A DNA stretch of 64,000 nt. Origin: an uncultured Collinsella sp. (GTDB taxonomy: Bacteria > Actinomycetota > Coriobacteriia > Coriobacteriales > Coriobacteriaceae). The stretch spans positions 1 to 64,000 of the forward strand of contig UQWS01000002.1 in assembly GCA_900544875.1 (NCBI GenBank), read 5' to 3'. The notes under the pieces were generated by a model. It had not been told where the DNA came from and searched no databases. It was given only the letters and a program-made list of their open reading frames with translations. Below, one piece after another: positions 15,975-25,183 of the stretch (position 1 is the stretch's first letter; each line of letters begins with the position of its first letter). The position numbers and the translations under genes are program-made.

Positions 15975-18749
15975 GTGAGTCTCGGCAGCAAACTATCCAA
16001 CGCAAAGGTCTCCTTTGCGATATTCAAGCGCGACATTAAGCGACTGCTTGTGAACCCCGTCGCCTTGGTGGTTACCCTGGGCGTGTGCGTTATCCCCTCG
16101 CTGTATGCCTGGTACAACATCGTGGCAAACTGGGATCCGTACGGAAACACCCAAGGTATCAAGATTGCCATCGCCAACAACGATCAGGGCACTCAGAATG
16201 ACTTGGTGGGCGAGCTCAACGCGGGCGACCAGGTCGTCGATCAGCTCAAGGAGAACGATCAGCTGGGCTGGACCTTCGTCGATTCGGCCGCCGATGCCAA
16301 AGAGGGCGTCGAGAGTGGTGAGTACTATGCGGCCATCGTAATCCCCAAGAACTTCTCCGACAATCTTGTTTCGATGCTCGATGGCAATTACCATCAGCCG
16401 AAGCTCACCTATTACGTCAACGAGAAGAAGAGCGCTATTGCGCCCAAGGTCACCGACACTGGTGCCAATACCATCGAGGAGCAGATCAACTCGGAGTTTG
16501 TCTCCACGGTGGGCGAGACCGTCGCGGGCATTGCCAAAGATGCTGGCATCGACCTTAAAGACAAGGCGACCCAGACCCGGGATTCGCTGGCGGGCTCGGT
16601 GTCCGAGGCGTCTGATACCCTGGGCGAAGTACGCGATTCCATCGGCGACATGAACACCGCCATCGACAAGACGAGCAGCTCGATTGCTTCGGCCGATGCT
16701 GCGCTGGCGGGCCTGCAGGGGCAGGCGCCCTCTCTAACGCAGGCGATCTCCCAGGGCAACGACCTGCTGGGCGAGGCTCGCGCCACGGCGGGCAACTCTA
16801 TCACCTCGCTCTCCAAGGCACTCTCGGAAGGTAGCCTTGAACTCACCAAGACGTCAGCCTCCGCGAACGCTGCGATTGGCAAGCTAACGGGTACGGTCAC
16901 ATCTACGACCACCCGCATCGACAACTCGCTCGAGTCTCTCCAGGCGACGATCGATCACAATAAGGCCGTTATCGGGCACTTGGAGATTCTCGTTAATGAC
17001 ACGTCGACAGGTTCCGAGGAAATTGACGCGCGCATTGTATCGACCATCGATTCGCTTCGCGAGCAAAACCAGAAGCTGCAGAGCATCAAGGATGGCCTTT
17101 CTGCACAGTCGAGCGCCATGGCAAACGACGCTACGGCAATCTCGAACGCGAGCAACGCACTCAACGCGGCAATTCAGACCGGTACGGCTAACCTCGGTCA
17201 GGCTCAGACCGATCTGGGTCAGAACGCACTTCCGAAGGCTTCGAGCGCGCTTGACTCCTTTGCCGCCGTTTCGGGCGATTTGACCGGCATTGTGTCGGGT
17301 ATGACCCCCACGATAGCGAGCGCGCGCGGCACGCTAGCGCAGCTCGACGCCACGCTCAAGCAGGCAAAGACCACGCTATCCCAAACCGACGCCTCCCTTG
17401 CCAAGGTTCAGGACAAGCTCGCGACCGCCGCCAATGACATTGCGGCGCTGCAGACCTCTGAGTCTATGGGCGAGTTAGCCGACCTCATGGACGTCGACGT
17501 CAATGACGTGGCAGATTTCATGGCATCTCCGGTTGAGCTGACGTCCAAGTCAATCTATCCGGTCAAGAGCTTTGGCTCGGGCATCGCGCCCTTCTACACC
17601 AATCTGGCGCTGTGGGTGGGCGGCTATGTGCTCATCGCTATCTATAAACTCGAGGTCGACCGCGAGGGCATCGGTAGCTTTACGGCGCGTCAGGGCTACT
17701 TTGGCCGCTGGCTGCTGCTGGTGATCCTGGGCGCGTTCCAGGCCATTATCGTTACGGTGGGCGACCTGGTCATTGGCGTTCAGTGCGTCAATCCGCTGCT
17801 CTTTGTACTGGGCGGCATCGCTATTTCGTTCACCTACGTCAACATCATCTATGCGCTGTCCACCACGTTTAAGCATATCGGTAAAGCCATTGGCGTCATC
17901 CTCGTCATTGTGCAGATCCCCGGCTCGTCGGGCATGTATCCCATCGAGATGATGCCCGGCTTCTTCCAATGGCTGCATCCGCTGCTGCCCTTCACTTATG
18001 GCATCAACCTGCTGCGCGAGACCGTCGGTGGCATGTATTCGTTCAACTACCTGTTCAACCTGTGCGTCCTGGGCGTGTTCCTTGCCATCGCGCTCTTTAT
18101 CGGTCTGCAGCTGCGCCCGTTGCTGCTCAACCTCAATCTGCTCTTTGATAAGCAGCTTTCCACGACGGGCCTAATGATCTGCGAGTCCAACGACCTACCG
18201 CGCCAGCGCTATTCGCTGCGCACGGCCATGCGCGTCATGCTCGATTCGGATTCGTACCGTCGCGAGCTGCTCGATCATGCCGTGGCGTTTGAGCATCGCT
18301 ACCCGTACTACATCAAGGGCGGTTTTGCCGCCGTGGTAGGCGTGCAGGTTCTGCTCTTTGTGCTTTCGACGGTGCTCGATATCGACAATAACGGCAAGAT
18401 CATCCTGCTCGTTATCTGGATCATTTCGGTTATCGCCATCTGCGGCTGGCTCATCAACATCGAATACATCCGTGCGAGCCTCAATACCCAGATGCGTATC
18501 TCGGCGCTTTCGGACGAGGACCTTCGCCGCGAGATGCGCGAGCACACGGCGGCGATCCCTGCCGCCCGTCGCATGTTTGGTCTCAACGCCAGCGAGCGTG
18601 GCGCCAAGGGAGGCGAACAGCCTACGAGCCGTCTGCCGCATATCGGTGCGCATCGTAAGGCTCAAGATGCCGACGGCGCTGACAACGTAAACGGAAACGA
18701 CGGGGACACCACCCCGCTTGGCAAGCACTCTAAAGGAGGTGAGGCATAA
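15975..18749 (+). CDS. YhgE/Pip-family membrane protein, first of a pair
   Basis: About 924-aa protein. N-terminal 'IFKRDIKRLL', a first membrane helix, and 'PSLYAWYNIVANWDPYGNT' are hallmarks of YhgE/Pip proteins. A long extracytoplasmic region (about residues 190-500) is rich in Ala/Ser/Thr with coiled-coil character. Five to six membrane helices follow (about 540-760, ABC-2-type permease fold), then a soluble tail with another hydrophobic pair near 800-850. GTG 15975 is preferred, with AGGATGG upstream; ATG 15960 and TTG 15891 are in-frame alternatives. The family is linked to phage receptor and type VII secretion-like roles; the function here is not known. Confidence 0.82.
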   Translation: MSLGSKLSNAKVSFAIFKRDIKRLLVNPVALVVTLGVCVIPSLYAWYNIVANWDPYGNTQGIKIAIANNDQGTQNDLVGELNAGDQVVDQLKENDQLGWTFVDSAADAKEGVESGEYYAAIVIPKNFSDNLVSMLDGNYHQPKLTYYVNEKKSAIAPKVTDTGANTIEEQINSEFVSTVGETVAGIAKDAGIDLKDKATQTRDSLAGSVSEASDTLGEVRDSIGDMNTAIDKTSSSIASADAALAGLQGQAPSLTQAISQGNDLLGEARATAGNSITSLSKALSEGSLELTKTSASANAAIGKLTGTVTSTTTRIDNSLESLQATIDHNKAVIGHLEILVNDTSTGSEEIDARIVSTIDSLREQNQKLQSIKDGLSAQSSAMANDATAISNASNALNAAIQTGTANLGQAQTDLGQNALPKASSALDSFAAVSGDLTGIVSGMTPTIASARGTLAQLDATLKQAKTTLSQTDASLAKVQDKLATAANDIAALQTSESMGELADLMDVDVNDVADFMASPVELTSKSIYPVKSFGSGIAPFYTNLALWVGGYVLIAIYKLEVDREGIGSFTARQGYFGRWLLLVILGAFQAIIVTVGDLVIGVQCVNPLLFVLGGIAISFTYVNIIYALSTTFKHIGKAIGVILVIVQIPGSSGMYPIEMMPGFFQWLHPLLPFTYGINLLRETVGGMYSFNYLFNLCVLGVFLAIALFIGLQLRPLLLNLNLLFDKQLSTTGLMICESNDLPRQRYSLRTAMRVMLDSDSYRRELLDHAVAFEHRYPYYIKGGFAAVVGVQVLLFVLSTVLDIDNNGKIILLVIWIISVIAICGWLINIEYIRASLNTQMRISALSDEDLRREMREHTAAIPAARRMFGLNASERGAKGGEQPTSRLPHIGAHRKAQDADGADNVNGNDGDTTPLGKHSKGGEA

Positions 18750-20939
18750 ATGAAAAACATCCTGCACCTGTTTAAGCGCGATGTCCAAAACGTGTCTCGC
18801 TCCGTGATCGGCATGGTCGTCGTGATGGGCCTGATCATCGTGCCATGTCTCTATGCATGGTTTAACATCGCCGGAAGCTGGGATCCCTACGGCAATACCG
18901 GCAACCTTAAGATTGCAGTGGTCAACACCGATGAGGGTTACGAGAGCGATCTGATTCCCGTCGAGGTCAACGTGGGCGAAAACGTAACCGCCACCCTGCG
19001 CGGCAACGAGAACTTCGACTGGGTCGTCCTCAACGACCGCGATAAGGCGATTGAGGGCGTTAAGTCGGGCGCGTACTACGCTGCCGTCGTTATCCCTAAA
19101 ACGTTTAGCGCCGACATGATGACGCTTTTCTCGACCGAGGTGAAGCACGCCGATATCGAGTTCTATGAGAACCAGAAGGCCAACGCCATCGCACAGATCG
19201 TGACTGAAAAGGGTTCGAGCGCCGTCCAGAGTCAGGTCAACGAGACCTTTACCAAGACCATCACGACCATCGGCCTTAAGACCGTGTCCAGCCTGCTCGA
19301 CTATATGAGTACCGACCAGGTGAGCAACTTTATCGCCAATCTGTCCTCGACGCTGGGCGATTCGGTCGAGGACCTGCAGGACGTTCAGACGAGTGCGACG
19401 TCGCTCGCGGGCATTTTGAGCTCCACGTCCGATTCACTGACATCGGCGGGCGGCATGCTCAAGCAGACGGGCACCGTTGATGAGTCGACGAAGCAGCTGA
19501 TGGAGCACGCCAAGAGCGGCATCAATGATTCCAAGGAAGCGCTCAAGGCCGCCAACGATGCCGTTGACGCGGCGATTGACGGAAGCGCGGGCTCGTTCGA
19601 CAACGTGTCCGCCGAGCTTGCGAAGGCATTCGATGCCGCGAATCAGCATGTTGACCTTACGGTGTCTCAGCTCAACGAAGCCGCAGCGGCGCTCAATACG
19701 CGTGCTGACGATATCGATGCGATGGCCGATCAGCTCCGCAACCTTGCCGACCAGGTGAGTGATGACAAGCTCAAAGACGGTCTCGAGTCCGCTGCGACGT
19801 CGCTGGGCAGAATTGCCGTGGAGTACCGCAACAATGCGAAGGACCTGACGGCGACCGCAAAGTCCCTTTCGGACGGCATGGCGGAGGTCAACAACTCGCG
19901 TGCCGAGGTCGACCAGGCCATCGCCGATGCCAAGGCGGGTATCTCGGGAGCCAAGTCCGACTACGATTCCACGTTCTCGGTTAAGGCCAAGGAGCTCAAG
20001 AAGACCATTTCGGGCGTTCTGGATTCCCTGAACGGTATCTCGGGTGACTTGGATAGCGCCGTGAGCGGTCTGACCGACGCCTCTGGCTCGCTCGCAAAGG
20101 GCCTCTCCAAGGCTGCGACGCTGGTCAACAAGGCTTCTGATCAGTTGGGCAAGGCGTCGGACAAGATCAGCGCTTTTAAGGACGAGCTTGATAGCGCTCT
20201 GATGTCGGGTGACCTGGCCATGATTAAGACAATGATTGGCAACGACCCCGAGGGCCTCGCCGTGTCGCTTTCTGGCCCCGTTGCGCTCGATCGCAAGCCG
20301 GTCTATCCGATCCGCAACTACGGTTCGGCCATGGCGCCGTTCTACACGATTTTGTCGCTGTGGGTGGGCTCGATTGTTCTGGCGGCCATGATGAAGGTCT
20401 CGGTTGACGATGAGCTTATCAACGAGCTCATCCCCGTACGCCTGCACGAGATCTATCTGGGCCGTTACCTGTTCTTTGGCGGTTTGGCCCTGCTGCAGGC
20501 AACGCTCGTGTGCGCGGGCGACATTCTGTTCTTTGGCATTCAGTGCGACAACCCGCTGCAGTTTGTGCTGGCGGGCTGGGTCGCGAGTCTCGTGTTCTCC
20601 AATATCGTCTACACGCTCACCGTGTCGTTTGGCGATATCGGCAAGGCGCTCGCTGTCGTGCTGTTGGTCATGCAGGTCGGCGGTTCAGGCGGTACGTTCC
20701 CCATCGAGATGACCGGCCCCGTGTTCCGGGCGATCTACCCGTTCCTGCCGTTTACCCACGGCATCAACGCCATGCACGCCGCCATGGCTGGCGCCTACCA
20801 TATGGAGTACTGGGTTGAGCTGGGTATCTTGGCGAGCTATCTGATTCCGTCGCTGGGCCTGGGCGTCGTCTTCCGCCGCCCGGTCATCAAGGCCAACGAC
20901 TGGATCATCGAAAAGCTTGAAAGCACGAAGCTTATTTAG
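18750..20939 (+). CDS. YhgE/Pip-family membrane protein, second of a pair
   Basis: 729-aa paralogue of the preceding protein. It opens with 'MKNILHLFKRDVQN', a membrane helix and 'PCLYAWFNIAGSWDPYGNT'. A long Ala/Ser-rich helical extracytoplasmic segment (about 190-490) is followed by an ABC-2-like membrane domain (about 520-710). The ATG immediately follows the stop codon of the first gene, behind GGAGGTGAGG, so the two are translationally coupled and may form a heteromeric complex. Confidence 0.88.
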   Translation: MKNILHLFKRDVQNVSRSVIGMVVVMGLIIVPCLYAWFNIAGSWDPYGNTGNLKIAVVNTDEGYESDLIPVEVNVGENVTATLRGNENFDWVVLNDRDKAIEGVKSGAYYAAVVIPKTFSADMMTLFSTEVKHADIEFYENQKANAIAQIVTEKGSSAVQSQVNETFTKTITTIGLKTVSSLLDYMSTDQVSNFIANLSSTLGDSVEDLQDVQTSATSLAGILSSTSDSLTSAGGMLKQTGTVDESTKQLMEHAKSGINDSKEALKAANDAVDAAIDGSAGSFDNVSAELAKAFDAANQHVDLTVSQLNEAAAALNTRADDIDAMADQLRNLADQVSDDKLKDGLESAATSLGRIAVEYRNNAKDLTATAKSLSDGMAEVNNSRAEVDQAIADAKAGISGAKSDYDSTFSVKAKELKKTISGVLDSLNGISGDLDSAVSGLTDASGSLAKGLSKAATLVNKASDQLGKASDKISAFKDELDSALMSGDLAMIKTMIGNDPEGLAVSLSGPVALDRKPVYPIRNYGSAMAPFYTILSLWVGSIVLAAMMKVSVDDELINELIPVRLHEIYLGRYLFFGGLALLQATLVCAGDILFFGIQCDNPLQFVLAGWVASLVFSNIVYTLTVSFGDIGKALAVVLLVMQVGGSGGTFPIEMTGPVFRAIYPFLPFTHGINAMHAAMAGAYHMEYWVELGILASYLIPSLGLGVVFRRPVIKANDWIIEKLESTKLI

Positions 20940-21033
20940 TGCAACAGCGTGACATTGACAAAACATCGAGGTTCACTTTGCTGACGCTTTAGTGGGCTGG
21001 ATTGCGGTGCAACGCTGGTTGTTGCTACAGTAG

Positions 21034-21068
21034 CGGGGCGTGCCGGGGGTCCGGCGCGTCCCGTTTTT
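21034..21068 (+). terminator. Intrinsic terminator after the yhgE pair
   Basis: GGGgCGtGCCGG / CCGGCgCGtCCC stem with loop GGGT, then GTTTTTATTT. It separates the yhgE operon from the transporter gene at 21140. Confidence 0.75.
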
Positions 21069-21139
21069 ATTTGACCATGAGGCGGCACGCAGCCATACGC
21101 GTGCGGACACCACGCCCAGTTTGAGTGTGAGGATGTTCC

Positions 21140-22123
21140 ATGGCCCAATACGCTGCCAACGAAATTGAAAACATGCCCGATAGCCCTGTTGCTCGCGAGG
21201 ACCTGGGTGCGGGCGGCACCTCCCGTGGTGCCGGTGCTCGTTCGCCGTTGTTCTGGAAGGTTCTGCTCCTTTCGGTGGCGGTCATCTGGGGCTACTCCTT
21301 TACCACTATGAAGGACGCACTCGGCACCATTCCGGTGTTCGCGCTGCTCTATGTACGTTTTCTGCCCGCAGCGTTGGTCATGTTTGCCGTCTTCCACAAG
21401 CGCATCATCGCGCACCTCAACGCTCGCAACCTGATCGTTGGCCTGAGTATGGGCGTGCTCATGTGGGCGGCCTATGCGCTGCAGACGGTCGGTCTGGCAC
21501 ATACTACGGCGGGCAAGAATGCTTTTTTGACGGGCACGTATTGCATCCTTGTGCCGTTCGCGAGCTATTTCCTGAGCGGCGAAAAGCTCACTCGCTATAA
21601 CCTGGGTGCGGCACTGCTGTGCCTGGCGGGCATTGGCCTGGTGGCACTCGATAGCGTCGAGTTCAATATCGGCGATGCCATTACGCTGGGCGGCGCGGTC
21701 TTCTTCGCCATCCAGATGGCGGTGACCGCCAAGTACGGTCGCAAAATGGACATCAACGTCATCACGTTTTGGATGTTTGTGGGCAATGGCATCCTAAGCC
21801 TGGTCTCGTCGCTGCTATTCGAGACCCAGGCGCCTCTGTCCGTGTGGACGCCGAATTTTATCTGTGTGATGGCGTTTCTCTCGGTGGGCTGCACATGCGT
21901 GGCTCTGCTCATCCAAAACGTCGGCCTGGCGCATGTCCCGGCTTCGACGGGCTCGCTGCTCCTTTCGATGGAATCGCCTTCGGGCGTGTTGTTTTCGGTG
22001 CTGCTGATGGGGGAGGCGCTCACCTCGCGCCTGCTCGCCGGCTTTGTGCTTATCTTCCTGTCGATTATCTTGAGCGAGACTCACTTCGATTTTTTGCGTC
22101 GAAAGCCGCGCTCGCAATTGTAA
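21140..22123 (+). CDS. DMT-superfamily transporter, EamA domains
   Basis: 327-aa inner-membrane transporter with ten predicted helices in two EamA repeats. The first starts after a ~40-aa soluble N-terminus at 'LLLSVAVIWGYSFTTMK'; the second starts near residue 180. 'TTAGKNAFLTGTYCILVPF' and 'PASTGSLLLSMESPSGVLFS' correspond to the conserved repeat motifs. The substrate is unknown. An intrinsic terminator follows. Confidence 0.88.
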   Translation: MAQYAANEIENMPDSPVAREDLGAGGTSRGAGARSPLFWKVLLLSVAVIWGYSFTTMKDALGTIPVFALLYVRFLPAALVMFAVFHKRIIAHLNARNLIVGLSMGVLMWAAYALQTVGLAHTTAGKNAFLTGTYCILVPFASYFLSGEKLTRYNLGAALLCLAGIGLVALDSVEFNIGDAITLGGAVFFAIQMAVTAKYGRKMDINVITFWMFVGNGILSLVSSLLFETQAPLSVWTPNFICVMAFLSVGCTCVALLIQNVGLAHVPASTGSLLLSMESPSGVLFSVLLMGEALTSRLLAGFVLIFLSIILSETHFDFLRRKPRSQL

Positions 22124-22134
22124 ACAACTTGTTG

Positions 22135-22161
22135 CGCCGCCCTCCTGGGGCGGCGTTTTTT
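22135..22161 (+). terminator. Intrinsic terminator after the EamA transporter
   Basis: CGCCGCC (22135-22141) / GGCGGCG (22149-22155) stem followed by TTTTTT. Confidence 0.85.
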
Positions 22162-22239
22162 ATGACTCGCCTTTAAAGTTGTACCTTGCACTTTACGCTA
22201 TCAAAGTGCTTACTGCAAAAACGTTACTGGAGGGCATTT

Positions 22240-23535
22240 ATGGCACCAGCTCAGTCCGATCTTCAACCGCAATCAGCGCCCAAGGCCACCGCAGCGGCGC
22301 AGGCCGCTATCGGTGACGGTCTCGTTGCAGAAGCTCAGGCTTTTGCAGACGAGCTCGCTGCGTGGCGACACGATTTACACCAGATGCCCGAGCTGGGTAA
22401 TAGCCTCCCACAGACCTCTGCGTATATTCAAGCGCGCCTGACCGAGATGGAAATCCCATTTGCCACGCTCGTCGATGGTTCCTGTGTCGTGGGCCTTGTC
22501 GGCGCCGGTGCCGCCGCGGCCCAGGGCAATGGCGTCTGCACGGACGAACAGGCCGGTACGGTCATCATGCTCCGTGGCGACATGGATGCCCTGCCCGTTG
22601 CCGAAGAGTCAGGCGAGTCTTTTGCCTCTGTCAACGGCTGCATGCATGCTTGCGGTCACGATATGCACGCGACGGCGCTGCTTGGTGCGGCTCGTATGCT
22701 CAAAGCGCGCGAGACTGAGCTTGTTGATGCCAACGCCACGGTTAAGCTGCTGTTCCAGCCGGGCGAGGAAACCTTTGAGGGTGCCCGCGCCGCCATCGCC
22801 GACGGTCTGCTGCAGAACCCGCGCCCTCAGGTCGCCTTTGCCATGCATGTCAATAGCCAGTCGCCGCTTGGCCTGGTGCTTTACGGCAGTCCGGCGCTCT
22901 CGGGCGTGTACGGTTTCCGCATCACGCTGCAGGGCAAGGGCGGTCATGGCTCGAGCCCCGAGATCTGCATCGACCCCATTACGGCGGGTGTGCACGTGCA
23001 TCTGGCACTTCAGGAGCTTATCGCTCGCGAAGTGCCGGCGGCCAAGGAGGTCGCGCTTACCGTTGGCAAGTTCGCCGGCGGTCAGGCCGCAAATGTCATC
23101 CCTGATACTTGTGTGCTCGAGGGAACGCTGCGTGGCTTCGACGTCGAGCTCATGGAGCACCTCAAGACCCGCATCGCGGAGGTCGTCAAAGGCGTTGCCA
23201 CGACCTATCGTACGCCGGCGACTATCGAGACACTCTCGGATGTTCCCCCGCTCGTACTCGACGACGGCATGACGCAGGCGTCGCTTGGCTACGTGGGCGC
23301 GGTGCTGCCCAAGTCCGCCTTCCTGCCGCTGTTCCACGCCATGGCGAGCGAGGACTTCGCGTTGATCTCGAGCGAGATCCCGAGCGCGTACTTTACCGTG
23401 GGCGCTGCTGTGACTGATACGGACGAGCATTTTGCTCAGCATCATCCCAAGGCACGTTTTAGCGATGCCGAGCTTCCCCTTGGCGCCGCGGCTTATGCCG
23501 CCGTCGCTTTGGGCTACATCGCCGACCACCGGTAG
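22240..23535 (+). CDS. M20-family amidohydrolase (N-acyl-amino-acid / hippurate hydrolase type)
   Basis: 431-aa metal-dependent hydrolase. Motifs: 'LRGDMDALPV', 'CMHACGHDMHATALLG', 'LFQPGEET' and 'FAMHVNSQSPLG', with a dimerisation domain around residues 200-310. The ATG at 22240 follows GGAGGGCATTT; an upstream in-frame TTG at 22186 lacks an RBS. It probably releases amino acids from acylated or aminoacyl substrates. An MFS transporter gene starts 39 bp later, suggesting coupled uptake and hydrolysis. Confidence 0.9.
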   Translation: MAPAQSDLQPQSAPKATAAAQAAIGDGLVAEAQAFADELAAWRHDLHQMPELGNSLPQTSAYIQARLTEMEIPFATLVDGSCVVGLVGAGAAAAQGNGVCTDEQAGTVIMLRGDMDALPVAEESGESFASVNGCMHACGHDMHATALLGAARMLKARETELVDANATVKLLFQPGEETFEGARAAIADGLLQNPRPQVAFAMHVNSQSPLGLVLYGSPALSGVYGFRITLQGKGGHGSSPEICIDPITAGVHVHLALQELIAREVPAAKEVALTVGKFAGGQAANVIPDTCVLEGTLRGFDVELMEHLKTRIAEVVKGVATTYRTPATIETLSDVPPLVLDDGMTQASLGYVGAVLPKSAFLPLFHAMASEDFALISSEIPSAYFTVGAAVTDTDEHFAQHHPKARFSDAELPLGAAAYAAVALGYIADHR

Positions 23536-23574
23536 CACCCAATCTTGCTACTCGTTTGCTTAAAAAGGAACAGT

Positions 23575-24879
23575 ATGTCTCAGCAACGTAAGTCCTTCCC
23601 CGGCTGGCTCGTGGTGGCCTCCGGCTTTGTGATCATGGCCACGTGCTACACCATTTTCGTCAACTGCATGAGCCTGTTCCAGCCGCTCATCGTCAGCGAC
23701 TTGGGGATATCTCTTGCGCAGTACAACATCTCCAATGCGATCTCCACGGTGGTGAGCGTTATCGGATCGCTTGTCATTGGCCATGTTGCCGACAAGGTTA
23801 GTGGTCGTATTTTGGGTTCGCTTACCGTCATCGCCACCTCGGCGGTGCTCGTGGGCATGAGCTTTGTCGGTGAGCTGTGGCAGGTCTACGTGCTCTTTGC
23901 CGTCTCGGGCTGCTTCGCCGTCGCATCGACCCGTCTGCTTATTAGCCTGGTGACCGCTAATTGGTTTACCGCCAAGCGCGGTCTTGCCATCTCCATCGCG
24001 CTTTCGGGCTCGGGCTTTGGCGGTGCCATCCTTTCGCCGATTGTGAGTTCACTTATCGTGAGCGTGGGTTGGCGCTCCGCCTTTCTGGTGCTTGCCGCCG
24101 TCTGCATGGTGGCGGCGCTGCCCATCACGGCGTATTCCTTCCGCACCAAACCTTCCGAGATTGGCCTGAAGCCGCTCGGCGAGAACCCGGGCGATCCGTC
24201 CGTCTCGACGGCTGGCGACAAGGACGAGCGCACGGCGCCCGAGGTTAACGTTGGCTGGTCTCGCATCAAGAAGAGCCCGGCGTTTTGGCTGCTCGTCGTC
24301 GCCTTTCTCTTTATGGGCCTCGTTAACGGCGCCATTTTGCCCAACCAGGTCACCAACATGACGAGCGTTACCGTCAACGGTGCCAAGATCGTCACGGGTG
24401 GCCACGACCCCATGTGGGCCGGTACGGTTCTTTCGGCCTACATGGTCACCGTCGTTATCGCCAAGATTTCGCTCGGCGCCATTTACGACCGTTTTGGCCT
24501 GCGCTTTGGCAATGTGCTGGGTTCTGTCGCGTGCATCATCGCCTGCGCCGCCCTGTGCTTTCCCGCAACCGACCTTGGCCCCATTGTGGCTGCCATTAGC
24601 TTTGGAATCGGAACGTGCATGGGCACCATCACGCCTACCATTGCCGCGTCCAAGCAGTTTGGCATGGCCGACCTGGGCAAGGTAACGGGCACCATCACCT
24701 CGCTCGAGATGGTTGGCGGCACGGTGGGCGCCATCGTCTCGGGAATACTGTTCGATGCCACGGGCTCCTTTACGAGCACATGGATCGTGTGCCTGGCGTG
24801 CTCGGTGGCAATGCTGGTGTTCCTGCTGGCGTCTGAGCCCATCGCGGCTAAGCTGCGCGCGAGCGTGGCGGGGGAGTAG
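23575..24879 (+). CDS. MFS transporter, OFA (oxalate/formate antiporter-like) family
   Basis: 434-aa transporter with twelve predicted helices and a central cytoplasmic loop at about 200-230. The arrangement and 'LGISLAQYNISNAISTVVSV' resemble OFA-type carboxylate porters. ATG 23575 is chosen because AAGGAAC precedes it. The substrate is probably an organic anion; it may be the partner of the adjacent M20 hydrolase. Confidence 0.85.
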   Translation: MSQQRKSFPGWLVVASGFVIMATCYTIFVNCMSLFQPLIVSDLGISLAQYNISNAISTVVSVIGSLVIGHVADKVSGRILGSLTVIATSAVLVGMSFVGELWQVYVLFAVSGCFAVASTRLLISLVTANWFTAKRGLAISIALSGSGFGGAILSPIVSSLIVSVGWRSAFLVLAAVCMVAALPITAYSFRTKPSEIGLKPLGENPGDPSVSTAGDKDERTAPEVNVGWSRIKKSPAFWLLVVAFLFMGLVNGAILPNQVTNMTSVTVNGAKIVTGGHDPMWAGTVLSAYMVTVVIAKISLGAIYDRFGLRFGNVLGSVACIIACAALCFPATDLGPIVAAISFGIGTCMGTITPTIAASKQFGMADLGKVTGTITSLEMVGGTVGAIVSGILFDATGSFTSTWIVCLACSVAMLVFLLASEPIAAKLRASVAGE

Positions 24880-24915
24880 GGACGACGTCGCTCGTAGCTC
24901 TTTGCCCCGTTTTGT

Positions 24916-24979
24916 CCGTGGCTGCCTTGGAAGCCGAATGGATGCTCGTACCGTCATTCGGTTTCCCATGCAGCCACGG
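24916..24979. repeat. Two-tier hairpin in the MFS-hisS gap
   Basis: Outer arms CCGTGGCTGC (24916-24925) and GCAGCCACGG (24970-24979) are perfect. Inner arms CCGAATG and CATTCGG form a second stem separated from the outer one by an internal loop of 7-8 nt on each side. The loop contains GATGCTCG. Confidence 0.65.
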
Positions 24980-25059
24980 GCTCAAGAGATGACCCGAAGT
25001 CTTTCCGTCCAACGGATTTTGTGATCCGAAGAGGCGGAAGGATTGCAGATTGCACACCG

Positions 25060-25117
25060 CGGCGGTGCATCTGGCCGAACGAGTCCCCATACCCTCGTTC
25101 GGTCAGATGCACCGCCG
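25060..25117. repeat. Long hairpin upstream of hisS
   Basis: The left arm (25060-25083, CGGCGGTGCA...) pairs with the right arm (25094-25117), with 23 Watson-Crick pairs and one G-T. The 10-nt loop is TCCCCATACC. It may terminate upstream transcripts or act in the hisS leader. No T-box motif was found. Confidence 0.7.
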
Positions 25118-25183
25118 CTGTTTGTGTTTGTGCCGTATAATGACCACTACCTATGACGCGATACAAAAGAAAGGTGTTTGCCC

